In this document: one piece after another, positions 10,765 to 20,357 of the stretch
Layout of the letters: the number at the start of each line of letters is the position of its first letter
Position numbering within the stretch: position 1 is the stretch's first letter
From: Uloborus plumipes
Lineage: Eukaryota; Arthropoda; Arachnida; Araneae; Uloboridae
Length of the DNA: 64,000 bases
Reading direction: 5' to 3'
Assembly (NCBI GenBank): GCA_038373865.1
Contig: JAXGGA010003867.1
Location: 1-64,000, forward strand
Notes under the pieces: generated by a model
Told to the model about the DNA's origin: nothing
Databases searched by the model: none
Seen by the model: the letters and a program-made list of their open reading frames with translations, nothing else
Program-made: the position numbers and the translations under genes

Positions 10765-11275
10765 TTTCAGAGCATGAAAACTTTACAAGGTAACAAGAAT
10801 TGACCACTCTGACCCGATATTACAAATCAAATAACAGTAAAAATATTGCAACTTTTTCAAGTATTTTATCTTTAAAAGCATGACAGTAAAGCAAATTTGA
10901 GGCCATTAAACAATTTTATTGTGTTACAAGGCTTTTAAACACTTCGGAAACATTCTTGTTAAATAATTAAAATGAGAGAGAATAAACAAGGTTATCAACA
11001 ATGCTAGTATGAGATCATTACACAAGATAAATCAGATTAACAAGTTGATATGAATTGACCTCTCTGTCCCAATGTTTCAAATGAAATAACTAACAAAATT
11101 GCAAGTTCACCAAGTATTGCATTTTTATTGCACGAGTTATACAAATTACAGGTTATTAAGTTTTAATTACATTACGAGGATTTTAACAACTTCTGAAACA
11201 CTTTTGTTCATTAAAATGAGAGAGAATTAAAAAGGTCATCAGCAATGCTAGTATGATAACATTATTTTTTAAGAT
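10765..11275. repeat. Diverged tandem duplication, unit about 255 bp
   Basis: The first unit (about 10765-11020) and the second (about 11021-11275) share, in the same order, GAATTGACC.CTCTG, CAAGTATT, AAAATGAGAGAGAAT, and CAATGCTAGTATGA followed by CATTA. The spacing is about 255 bp throughout. Divergence is moderate, so the duplication is old. Confidence 0.65.
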
Positions 11276-12030
11276 AATGTATTCAAGAATACTGCAAGCA
11301 TAATATTAACTTACAGAGTATAAAACTATTTGTATGAAATAGTTTAACTACTTTTTGGCTTTGATGAAACCTGCTTAACATAAATAATAACAATAAAATG
11401 TAATACAGTTACATCCCTACTTTAGATGATAGGCGGGACGGTGCTAGCATAAGAGTTTTTGTTTCTTCTGAAAAATTTTATTTTAACATGCTAATAATTA
11501 TTTTCAATTTCATTATGTTGAAAAAAAATGTGTATGTTCAAGTGTAGTCTATAATTTGATACCCTTTTAATATTTAACTTGACTGTTCTATTGTTTAGAG
11601 GTTAAAATGAACTTGGGCATTAGCTAGAGGTTGGCTGTATCGCCGGAACTACTGCAGCACAGAAAATACTCATAGGTGTCCTCTTTACATGTAGATCAAA
11701 GCTGAGACTCTTATGCATGGAAAGATTAAGGGGTCACTCAAAAACCCTATGTTTGGTATCTGTGCCTGAAGAACATTGATAAGAATGTACTCAGACATTG
11801 TTTTGTGCACTTGAACAAGAAATTGTAACGGGTGTTCAGAGAGAAAAGTAGCTTTCTTATCGGAGTTATTGTATATTGATCAGCTGCATAACTTCAAATC
11901 ATGCGTTAGGGTGTAATCATCATCATGGCCGCCTTAGGTATGGCGGGATTAAGGAGAATGTGTCAAACTCACACAGAATGGGTGGGGCTCGTCTTCGGCC
12001 ATAAGCGGTCAGAGGTCGCCTATGATATCA
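11276..12030. other. Non-coding DNA
   Basis: AT-rich. The stretch 11590-11900 is less AT-rich and may be further decayed retroelement sequence, but no motif is left to prove it. Confidence 0.35.
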
Positions 12031-12059
12031 CTGCTGAGTTCCGCAGCGAATGCTAGGTC

Positions 12060-12290
12060 GAGGTACCCTCTGTTGTTTCCGATTTGTTCCGAGGTATTGG
12101 CAGGGCTTTGAGCATCTAGGGTAATTCTGGCTTAATGCAAGGTGGTCTTCTAAGCAGTTGGCGCAAGTGGGCTTTTTGTGTCTTGACTTGGAGCACTCCG
12201 GGCAGTCATATGCTCTTGCACGCTTGAAACATACGGGGGTAGGCAGCAGTTAAATACTGAGTGACAATTGTAGCATTGCTGATTGCTGTC
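12060..12290 (-). pseudogene. Decayed retrotransposon gag zinc-knuckle remnant
   Basis: On the minus strand one frame gives a CYNCHSVFNC start. After a frameshift another gives RARAYDCPECSKSRHKKP then CANCLEDHLALSQNYPRC. The spacing and residues match the successive CCHC knuckles of jockey-type ORF1 (compare the ORF at 3703-4581). Several histidine positions and the frame are lost. It is a dead fragment. Confidence 0.55.
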
Positions 12291-12329
12291 TATTCTTGGC
12301 CGGGCTCCACATGATCCCGGATAATGGAA

Positions 12330-13225
12330 TATCCAGCTTATTAGAATATTTTTGATGGCAAGATGGCTATTCCAAAGCGGGTTTGACTGTATTAATGAAA
12401 TTTTTAATTAATATTTCGATTTAACTCTCAATTGTATTGCTTGCAAAGTTACATTGTTTTTAGTATATTATTTATAACCAATCATTTTCCCTATTTTTTG
12501 TCACCGCCCCAGAAAAAAATACCAGTTTGCCAGCAAAATGCCCAATCCTACCTTTGGCTATTATAATCGGTATATCAATACAGTATGATTGCATTATGAT
12601 GAAAAAATAATTTATCAGAAGATTTTCTAAGTAGTTAGTTAGTTATCAGTGAAGTTTTGTATCGTAACTTACAGCTGAAGGCAAATAAATACAAATGTAT
12701 TTAAAGTTGCATGTTAATTTCATATAATTAAACAATTATTTACAATTGAACTTTGTAGCAATAATTACTGCAGTATACAAGAACATGTGCTTTCCTTTTG
12801 AATTTTATACAGGGTTCTTCATATTTGAACCTGAAAAATGCTAAAATATTTTTAAAATAACTGAAAAATGGTATCACATCCACAAGAAAAAAGAATAGGG
12901 GTGAGGATCAAGAATTTTAAGCAATATACAGTAACCCAACACTATAGTATGTTGTTTGGGAGCCACCAAAAAACGATCTATCCAAAAACCCGATATCACA
13001 AAGGTCATAAAAGAGACAAAACAATCAACGTACAAATTAAGGACTTGTGTAGTTGCAAAAAAAGACCAATTTATTATCATACAAGCACAATTTTCTTAAA
13101 GCTAAAATTATTCCATGAATTTTTCTTATAAAATTAAAACAATAATTTTAAATGTTTCCATGGTTTTACTATGGAATACAAATTGAAAATTGCAGCTTAA
13201 GCTACAACTAGTTAAATTTACGGAA
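12330..13225. other. Non-coding AT-rich DNA
   Basis: The overlapping ORFs at 12868-13131 (plus) and 12874-13080 (minus) are mirror frames of one AT-rich stretch, without motifs. Confidence 0.4.
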
Positions 13226-13237
13226 ACATGCCAGTTT

Positions 13238-13543
13238 ATCGTTGTCTTGTGCCAGCTAAGCTGGCAACTTGGGGTGCACCGCTTCACTTTTCCAACTCTA
13301 CTGTAATTTGGCCTGAAGTCCGACTTCCATAGTACACACAATGCCACAAGGACATGTTTATATTATAGGCAACCATGCACAGCACAACAACACGTTCAGA
13401 CAAAGAATGGACATAGACAGGAAAGAGAAAGTACATTCCTGACAGGGTACTTTCCTCGTAATTCCTCGCTCCGAGCCGGGATTCCAACCCTGGACAGCTC
13501 CATCTGGGTCAAACTGCTCCGACCACTAGACAAGGTGTCCGGC
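13238..13543 (-). mobile_element. tRNA-derived SINE (family B), about 306 bp
   Basis: The minus-strand head begins GCCGGACACCTTGTCTAGTG. It has an A-box-like TGTCTAGTGGTC and a B-box-like GGTTGGAATCC. A perfect 12-bp direct repeat, ACATGCCAGTTT, flanks the insertion (13226-13237 and 13544-13555). The body is not alignable by eye to the 7.3-kb SINE beyond a short GTACTATG/GAAGTC area. Confidence 0.8.
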
Positions 13544-13655
13544 ACATGCCAGTTTTGCTCTTAAATTAATAAAGGGGAAAAACAACTATTTTTTCCCCTC
13601 TATAATGTCAAGTGTGGAGCAACATTTTTTTGGGGGGACAAAGGAAAAATATGAT

Positions 13656-13851
13656 ACTGTCTGCCGCACTTAAACAAATACTGTCGGTTCCAAGAAATAT
13701 TATTCGATTAAACGGGGTATTTGTTTAAGCGGGGATCTGTAACTTAGCGTCTGTGGCATGGGAAACATTCGATTCTAGGATATTTTATTCCTTTATGCGG
13801 GGTATTTGTTTATCCGTTACCCAATTAAGCAAAGCCAAGCAGGGCTGACTG
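13656..13851. mobile_element. pogo-like MITE, copy 1 (196 bp)
   Basis: The left end TA-CTGTCTGCCGCACTTAAAC and the inverted right end TA-CAGTCAGCCCTGC with CTTAATTGGG are of the type found in pogo/Tigger MITEs. The flanking dinucleotide is TA on both sides. The interior, with GGTTCCAAGAAATATTATTC and AAACGGGGTATT, is shared with 15002-15171. Confidence 0.6.
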
Positions 13852-14011
13852 TATATTCAAATGAGCGATATAACAAGGCCTGATGTAACAAGGTGCTACT
13901 GTATCTATCTGTTTTTCTTACAACTAGAGTAACAACTTTTAGTACATGAAATAAGTCTTAAACAGAGAAAAATTGGGGGGGGGGGGGGGGGTAGAATTGA
14001 CATTATGGGCT

Positions 14012-14694
14012 AATAGGGTAGTTTTCGATTTTTCAATATTATTTTTATATGATAGAGCAACAGACATGAACATCAACGGCGAAAAAATTTTTGCGCTGCG
14101 ACAAGTAGTTTTTTTTTAAATAATTTTTAAATTTCAAGCAGCTGTGACGTCACTGGGCATTCGTTGGCGCTTTTGAACTTTCCACTAAGGCGAAGAAAGA
14201 GCGAGAAGCTTTAGATGCGAGGAGCACGAGAAACCGGTTTCTCCGGCTTCCGCACTGTTGTTCGCTCTGCACTGCCGTAAGTTTTTTTTCTTGCCAAGTG
14301 ATGCGTTCTAAAAATTTGACTACGGATTTCGCCAAAAAATATCAAAACAATCACCCCTAGCAGGGTATTGGAGTGCTCTTTGATAAATCCAGTTTTAAAT
14401 AGTGAATTAGTAGACTTTAAGGTATTGATTACGGAAGGAGAAAATCCGCAATGAAACGATAATATAGCAAAAATCCAATTTTTATGGATGAAAGGCTGAA
14501 AGTTGCTGCCCTCTGACGTCACGGGTTTCGGTTTCAAGGCGCGCTTTTTTTGCGCGTGGGTTTTTAAAAAAATCATTAAGAATCAACCGTTGTGTTTTAA
14601 AATTCGGCAATGGTGAATTTTTGTGTTTTGTAAGCCTCTTAACAATATCTAGTAGTTAAAAAAGGGATATTCAGTAGGTCACAACTACCCTATT
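14012..14694. mobile_element. TIR element, 683 bp
   Basis: AATAGGGTAGTT at the left and its exact inverse, AACTACCCTATT, at the right delimit a distinctly more GC-rich insert. Two GTGACGTCAC-like sites sit near 14144 and 14513. The internal ORFs (14150-14335 and 14211-14576, minus) have no recognisable domain. A G-run of about 15 stands just to the left (13975-13990). Confidence 0.5.
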
Positions 14695-15001
14695 GAGAAA
14701 TTAATTACATGCGTTACGCAGGTCTATATTTAAGAATTTAAAGGGAATCAAGTTGAAATACAATGCAGCACAAGTATTGAGTTGAAATACAATCCAACTG
14801 TCCAAAAAATTTTCTACATCATCCATGTCTAACCTTTTTTAACCAGAGTGCCGTATTTCATATTAAAATGATTTCCATGGGTAAGGACACATGAAATTAC
14901 AAAATATTTTTTAAATCGGACTGGAAAATATGGAAAAGTTAAAACCAATAACGTGTCATTGCTTGGGGCTTCTTTTGTAAGATGCAACTTCTTCAAAAAC
15001 C

Positions 15002-15171
15002 TGCCCCGCTTAAACGAATACTGTTGGTTCCAAGAAATATTATTCGATTAAACGGGGTATTCGATTAAGTGGGGATCTTTAACATTGCGTCTATGGCATC
15101 GGTTCCGAGTTATTTTATTCGTATAAGTGTGGTATTCGTTTATCCTTCACCCGATTAAGCGGAGACGACAG
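15002..15171. mobile_element. pogo-like MITE, copy 2
   Basis: Same orientation and about the same internal blocks as the copy at 13656-13851 (GGTTCCAAGAAATATTATTC, GATTAAACGGGGTATTC, GATTAAGYGGGGATCT). The right end is GAGACGACAG-TA; the left end is shortened. Confidence 0.6.
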
Positions 15172-16190
15172 TATATTTAATATTTTTAAAGTCAGATTGA
15201 CTTTTAGCCACAAGAAAATTCTTACACCAAGAAAACCTTTCTGCATCAATATTTGCCAATAACTGAATTTAAAATCAAAAAAATACACAATCCAAAGTTT
15301 TTCTAAATCACTCCACATATTTTTTTTTCTTTTTAAGGAAATTTGGTTCAAAATATAAAAAACAAATTAATTGCTTTTGAAATGAAAGCAGAAAAAAAAT
15401 AAATTAGATGTTTTTCTTTACAAAATGAAAGCATCAAAATATGAGAGAATCCAAAAACTCAGATAGTAGCACGAATTACATATGATTTAAGTAAGTATAT
15501 GAAGATAACGTGCATGCATGATTTGAGAATACTTTTAAAACATTGAGCATTAGCAGCACCATGTGCCAAAATAAACGAAAAAACTGCATATTATAGAACT
15601 ATGTATTTTTTATTTCCTGCGCTATACAAATAAATATAAGAAAAAAATATGTGACAATGCAGTGCAAATAAGATGAGAATACTTTTAAAGCATTAAAAAC
15701 ACAACAGCAGCACATAAAATGACGAAATAAACGAATAAATATTGATAACCTAACAACTCGAAGTCTGCAAAAAGGACATTATAAGCCTATGTATTTTCTA
15801 ATATTTCTGCAGTTTACAGACGAAAATTAGAAGCAATCATGCATTAATGGTGCGTTTACATTGTCTGAGAATACTTTCAAAACATTAAAAAACAAACCTG
15901 AAGCATTTTAAATGATGAAATGAACGAATAAATATTGCTACTCACAGCACTTTAGCATTGACAGTTATGCTGAATTCATCTTATCAACCGGTGTTTGGGA
16001 ACCTTTCCCTCTGCCTGGCAACCCGTGACATCACCACTAAATGCGTCCATTATAATTCGCCAATTCTCCAATTTTTCCTACGGCGGTAGTCAAAGAGCAG
16101 ATCTCCGACCCTACTATCTCCCCCGTCAGCAAGCCCCGCCTCTAGCCACGCCTACAACTTGTGGGAAAACGACCTTGCCCGGCCAAAAAT
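15172..16190. other. AT-rich non-coding DNA with short internal repetition
   Basis: Segments near 15480-15560, 15660-15730 and 15860-15930 share TGAGAATACTTTTAAARCATT and AACGAATAAATATTG phrases, so this is a diverged tandem array of about 190-bp units. The ORF at 15995-16222 is low-information and unassigned. Confidence 0.45.
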
Positions 16191-16199
16191 CCCCTCCCC

Positions 16200-16725
16200 T
16201 AACATCAACGCAGATCGTCTAAAACTGCTTTTTTTTTTTACAGTTACATTTTCAAAAAAAGTTTCGGGGGAGAACCCCCGCACTTCCCTTTTCTTAAAAC
16301 AACCGGATATTATCTATAATTGTATTTTTAAGATTTCAATTTCCAAAAATATTCAGGGAAGCTCTTCCACTACTACCATTGCTAAAAATTGTTTAGAATG
16401 CATTTTAAGGCTGTAATTTAAATAATTTTCCGAAAAGAGGGAGCTCGAATATCTAATCTGCGTTATATTAGTAAAGATAGTCTAAAATTGCGTTTTAGCA
16501 ACACAATTTCGAAAAAATCCCCGATCCCCCCTTTTCATAGTACGATCAGAGATAATAATGGAGTTTTTAACGTTTCGATATCGAAAAATGGACATAAGAG
16601 CGCCCTCGAACCTCTCCTCCCATAACATTACCAAATATCGTCTAAAATGCATTTTTAAGACCACAAATTCGAAAAAACTTCTGGGGGAGAATCCCCCGTA
16701 CTCTCTTATTTCTGGGTAAATAATA
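16200..16725. repeat. Degenerate tandem repeat with a GGGGGAGAACCCCCG motif
   Basis: A phrase recurs at about 16215, 16480 and 16640: TCTAAAAYTGC, then a T-run, then AAATTCGAAAAAA. It is followed by a short palindromic GGGGGAGAACCCCCG (16266-16280, and GGGGGAGAATCCCCC at 16683). The copies are diverged. It is non-coding despite ORFs across it. Confidence 0.5.
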
Positions 16726-18225
16726 TATTTACGATTAGGAACTCTCTGATCTAGTTATGACTTCCCTCTTAGAAAAGAAGCTGAACCCATTTTTTTTTTC
16801 AGTGTTTAAGATGTGTTTAAAATTAATTAGGGGGGTCTGCAATCCCCGCCCACGACGGGTCCAAATATGACTCCTTGTGGTCCTTATTTGAAAATTGCAA
16901 TGTTCACTGGTCTTTACAAAGGCTAAACATGTTTAAAAAACATGAATTTTTCCGAGCATTTCTTTTTCCAAAGTCCCCCCAATCTTCAGCAGGCAGCGAC
17001 GCCCATGGAGGAAATTACTGTTTCAGAAGCATATAGAAGGTTTAAACAAGGTAACCTTTCTCCCCCTCCCCTAGGCATTTCAGTCGCTCAGCGGGCACTT
17101 ATGGTTCAAAGATCAATTTCTATAAAGTTGAGAACTGAAATTATTTTAAGAAGTGGTAATTTTCATTTTCAATCAGATGCACGTAAAAATATTCAGCAAT
17201 TAATTAAGTGTTGGGGGGGGGGTGAAATTTAAGGTATTACAAATTTTGAACAGATAGGAATGACAAAGAACTGTATCTATTATTTTATATTTATTTCTCT
17301 GCATTATACATCATACAAAAATTTTCAACAATGTTTGCACATCAAAACAATACTGGATAAAAGTTTAGTAGACAAAGTCAAAACCATTCAGACACTACAG
17401 GACTTTTAGATAAATTCAATTTTTGTTGGAAAAAATGTTTATAACTTATATTAACAGATATTTCTAAAACAATTTAGTATGAAGAAAACTTATTTGTGCA
17501 ATACGTAGAGTATTCAGTTCACTGGCACAAATGTTACAATATTAAAAATCTTTATTAAAGTAAGATTGATCAACACTTTATTGCACAAAATTTACAAATA
17601 ACTTCAGATACTTGTTTCGAGTTTCAAGAAACCCTCTTTTCAATGCAACGGAAGTATGGGCTTTAGGATGACAAGTCGTAATTTTTTGCTTTAAGTATGC
17701 CTAAACTTTATTTAATTTTCAGAATTTCCTACATTTTCATGCAATCAAAAAAACACTGAAACCAATTTCTTCATGAGCTATTAAAATAAAATACAGAGTA
17801 CCAAGACAGGATAGTGCGGCTATAATTTTTTGAGGCAAGCTTATACTTTTGATTCAGATAAAAGCATGGGGCATGGGCCCAGTACCGAATCTGTAGCTTA
17901 AGTTACACGAATCAAGTTACACTATGCAATCTGTGTCGTCACGATTAGTCCTTGATGTACATCCAGCAAACCATGGCAATAGATGTTCTGTTGTTCACCG
18001 AGATGGGATTTCCATGCCAATAGCCTATGCATAAATAATTTAACAATAAAATTCATTTTCATAATGATTTTACATACATAAACTAAACAATATTTGATGG
18101 AAAATCATACTAAATGGTTTCTCTCCTCTAAATTCCATTAAAACTACCTGCAAGCATTAAAGGCACATAAAAATATTTAATGTGCCTCGTTTTTTCTTAA
18201 AGGAAAACAGGGCACAGGAAATATT
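16726..18225. other. Non-coding DNA
   Basis: A 96-codon ORF at 16942-17232 ends in a G-run and has no recognised domain. The rest is AT-rich, without exons that I can support. Confidence 0.35.
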
Positions 18226-18419
18226 TTAGGGTCAGGGTTGGATTAAGACATCACGGGGCCTGAGGCCAAATTCTTCTTTGGGCCCCTATACTCAAGCTTT
18301 ACAATTCTTACGTGTGAAATAAAAAATTTTTAGCCAATGAATCGCACAATTTTAGATATTTGGAGGCCCCTAAATTGTTGTGGCCATAGGCCATGGCCTA
18401 ATTGGCTTATTGAGTAATC

Positions 18420-18781
18420 CATAGGCGGCTCGCACTCGCACAGGGGGGCCACTGCCCCCTCACTTCTTAGAGTTATTAAGTAATAATCAGTTGAAAAAAG
18501 AATTTTTTGCTCAGTCGATTGATTTATTCCACGAAAATTAAAGCTGATTATTCCAAAAGTAGTCTTTTTTTCATGTCATTTCGTACAAATGGAGTCGACG
18601 GTGGTCATCCATCTTGACTATTGTGTCTGTATTTGTCATATTTTAGAGATCATTTATTCAGAAAAAATTAAAAATCAATAATGTAGTCGAATAGTTGCAA
18701 TAGAAAAAGGTAGTAATAAAGATGCTGGCCCCTTCCTCATTTTTACCCCCCCCCTTTTTTTTGATGCACTAGCCGCCTGTG
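18420..18781. mobile_element. Short hAT-like element, 362 bp
   Basis: The left end CATAGGCGGCTCG and the inverted right end CACAGGCGGCTAG form TIRs. Flanking 8-mers are GAGTAATC (18412-18419) and GAGTAATT (18782-18789), an 8-bp target duplication with one change. It interrupts a segment beginning CAGGGTTGGATTAAGAC at about 18233, which looks like the start of another transposon. Confidence 0.65.
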
Positions 18782-18789
18782 GAGTAATT

Positions 18790-19208
18790 AGGATCTGCCT
18801 AATGAAATTTTTAAGGGCAACAAAATTTTATTTCAATCATCTTTATGCCACTCTAAAAATAAATTATCAGTATTTTTCTGTATTTATTGAGAGATCATTT
18901 TCTGAAAAACTACATTTCATCCTATAATGGAATAAATAATGGAATCATTGTGCTGTGCACACTTTAAAAGTTCAACAATCAATAAAAGAGCAAGAAATTC
19001 TTTGCAGGAAATTAAAAATATTCAACTCCTACTTCTGCAAACCAGAATGTTTACAAAAAAAAAAAAAGCACAGTATTAAGTATATAAATGCGGCAGCTTA
19101 CAACAATGCAAGTTTGTACATACCTTTACTCTTTCAAATATTTATTTCAATACCCTGGGGCAGAGTTTCCCATAATATGAGTCCGCTGACCCCAGGGGTC
19201 CTTGAGTC
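18790..19208. other. Non-coding flank; possible hAT terminus beside the LTR element
   Basis: AT-rich up to 19150. The last 55 bp (GGCAGAGTTTCCCATAATAT and on to GACCCCAGGGGTCC) resemble a hAT terminus of the CAGNGTTTCCCA type, into which the LTR element may have inserted. Confidence 0.35.
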
Positions 19209-19468
19209 TGTAGCGCTCCGCTCTCGACCAATTAGCGAGAGGCGAGGAGTGACGTCATCCGACGCCTCCGCTGCGGGACTGTTCTAGAGTGCGGAACTGT
19301 ATTCATGCAATACACGCTCGCTAACAAACCGCCATGTAAGGAGTCGCGGCTATGTGTGTGGAACGTGTGTAATAAAGTATTTTTGATAGATGTGTTTTAT
19401 AGTTGTCTTCTTCCAATACCGAGTCAATGCAGAGAATGACCTCATCTCCGGCCATACGACATTCTACA
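19209..19468 (+). repeat. 5' LTR of the gypsy element (260 bp)
   Basis: Starts TGTAGCG and ends ATTCTACA, so the LTR has the 5-bp inverted ends TGTAG/CTACA. It contains AATAAAG at about 19371 as the likely poly(A) signal and a TGACGTCA-type CRE site near 19250. Confidence 0.9.
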
Positions 19469-19469
19469 G

Positions 19470-19486
19470 TGGTGACCTATGGAACT
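19470..19486 (+). other. Candidate primer-binding site
   Basis: TGGTGACCTATGGAAC lies 1 bp after the LTR. It begins with TGG, complementary to a tRNA 3' CCA end. The tRNA cannot be named from this sequence. Confidence 0.5.
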
Positions 19487-19544
19487 GAACTTAACGCATC
19501 TTACTTCTGAGTAAATATACTTTCCGTTCTCGCAGAACATTTCA

Positions 19545-20357
19545 GTGTATTCTACAATGACTACTCCCACGTCCACAGCGCCTGTTTCGGAAACATCTGC
19601 AGTGGTTATTCCGCCGTTTATTCAGCCCGATCCTACTCTGTGGTTTCACATGATCGAATCAACATTCGAACTGGCCACTCCAAAGGCCATAACAGAAGAG
19701 AAAACAAAATATAACTATGTCGTCGCTCATTTACCGCCTGAGGTTGCCACAGTTGTTCGCGATGTGATAATGCAACCCGACTCAACTAATCCTTTCTCAG
19801 ACCTGAAAAAGAAAATAATCGAACGATGTTCAGAAAACAAAACGCAGGAGATCCGGCGCCTGCTAGCTGGTGAAAGTCTCGGCGACCGCAAACCGAGTGA
19901 ATTGCTTCGAATTATGAAAAGAAGAGCTGAGAGCCATAACATCGATGACTCGTTACTTCTTGAACTTTTTAATCAAGCCATGCCTGTTCCTGTACAAACC
20001 ATTTTAGCTTCCATCTCTCCAATTTCTTCCGATAAAGCCGCTGAAGTCGCGGATCGAATTATAGCTATTAATCCAACTTCTGTGCAAGCTATTTCAAGCA
20101 AAAGTGCCGCATTCACCTATTCTGACAGAAACAGCAGTGCTCCGAACGTCGACTCACTTCTAGAAGAAATCAAGCAATTACGTAAGGAAGTCGCTGACCT
20201 TCGCCGCTCAAGAAGCCGAACACGTAATTATTCTTCTAATCGTGGGCGTTCACAATCGCGTAATGGAATATGTTATTATCATATGCGATTTAAAAATGAA
20301 GCGAAAAAATGTGTTCAGCCATGCTCTTTCAAGGGAAACGAGAAAACGGAAGAGTAG
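19545..20357 (+). CDS. gag: Gypsy gag polyprotein
   Basis: A 270-codon ORF. The N-terminal two thirds resemble the capsid region of arthropod gypsy gags ([19 protein letters not shown], then [20 protein letters not shown] and [20 protein letters not shown]). A basic Arg/Ser stretch follows at about 212-236. The last part, [20 protein letters not shown] (about 241-260), occupies the place of a zinc knuckle but has CX2H spacing, not classic CCHC. It forms the particle that carries element RNA. The end overlaps pol by 49 nt, and a run of six A at 20304-20309 read as AAA AAA in gag is a plausible -1 slip site. Start chosen as the first Met after the LTR; upstream sequence is leader. Confidence 0.85.
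   Translation: MYSTMTTPTSTAPVSETSAVVIPPFIQPDPTLWFHMIESTFELATPKAITEEKTKYNYVVAHLPPEVATVVRDVIMQPDSTNPFSDLKKKIIERCSENKTQEIRRLLAGESLGDRKPSELLRIMKRRAESHNIDDSLLLELFNQAMPVPVQTILASISPISSDKAAEVADRIIAINPTSVQAISSKSAAFTYSDRNSSAPNVDSLLEEIKQLRKEVADLRRSRSRTRNYSSNRGRSQSRNGICYYHMRFKNEAKKCVQPCSFKGNEKTEE
20304..20309 (+). promoter_or_regulatory. Candidate -1 frameshift site between gag and pol
   Basis: Six A in the gag frame as two Lys codons. A one-base backward slip after them puts the ribosome exactly on the first codon of the long pol frame (20309). The preceding base is G, so it is not a canonical XXXYYYZ heptamer. Confidence 0.45.

Noticed and set aside
16942..17232. 96-codon ORF as host gene
   Set aside because: No recognisable domain; ends in a G-run; no splice or promoter context.
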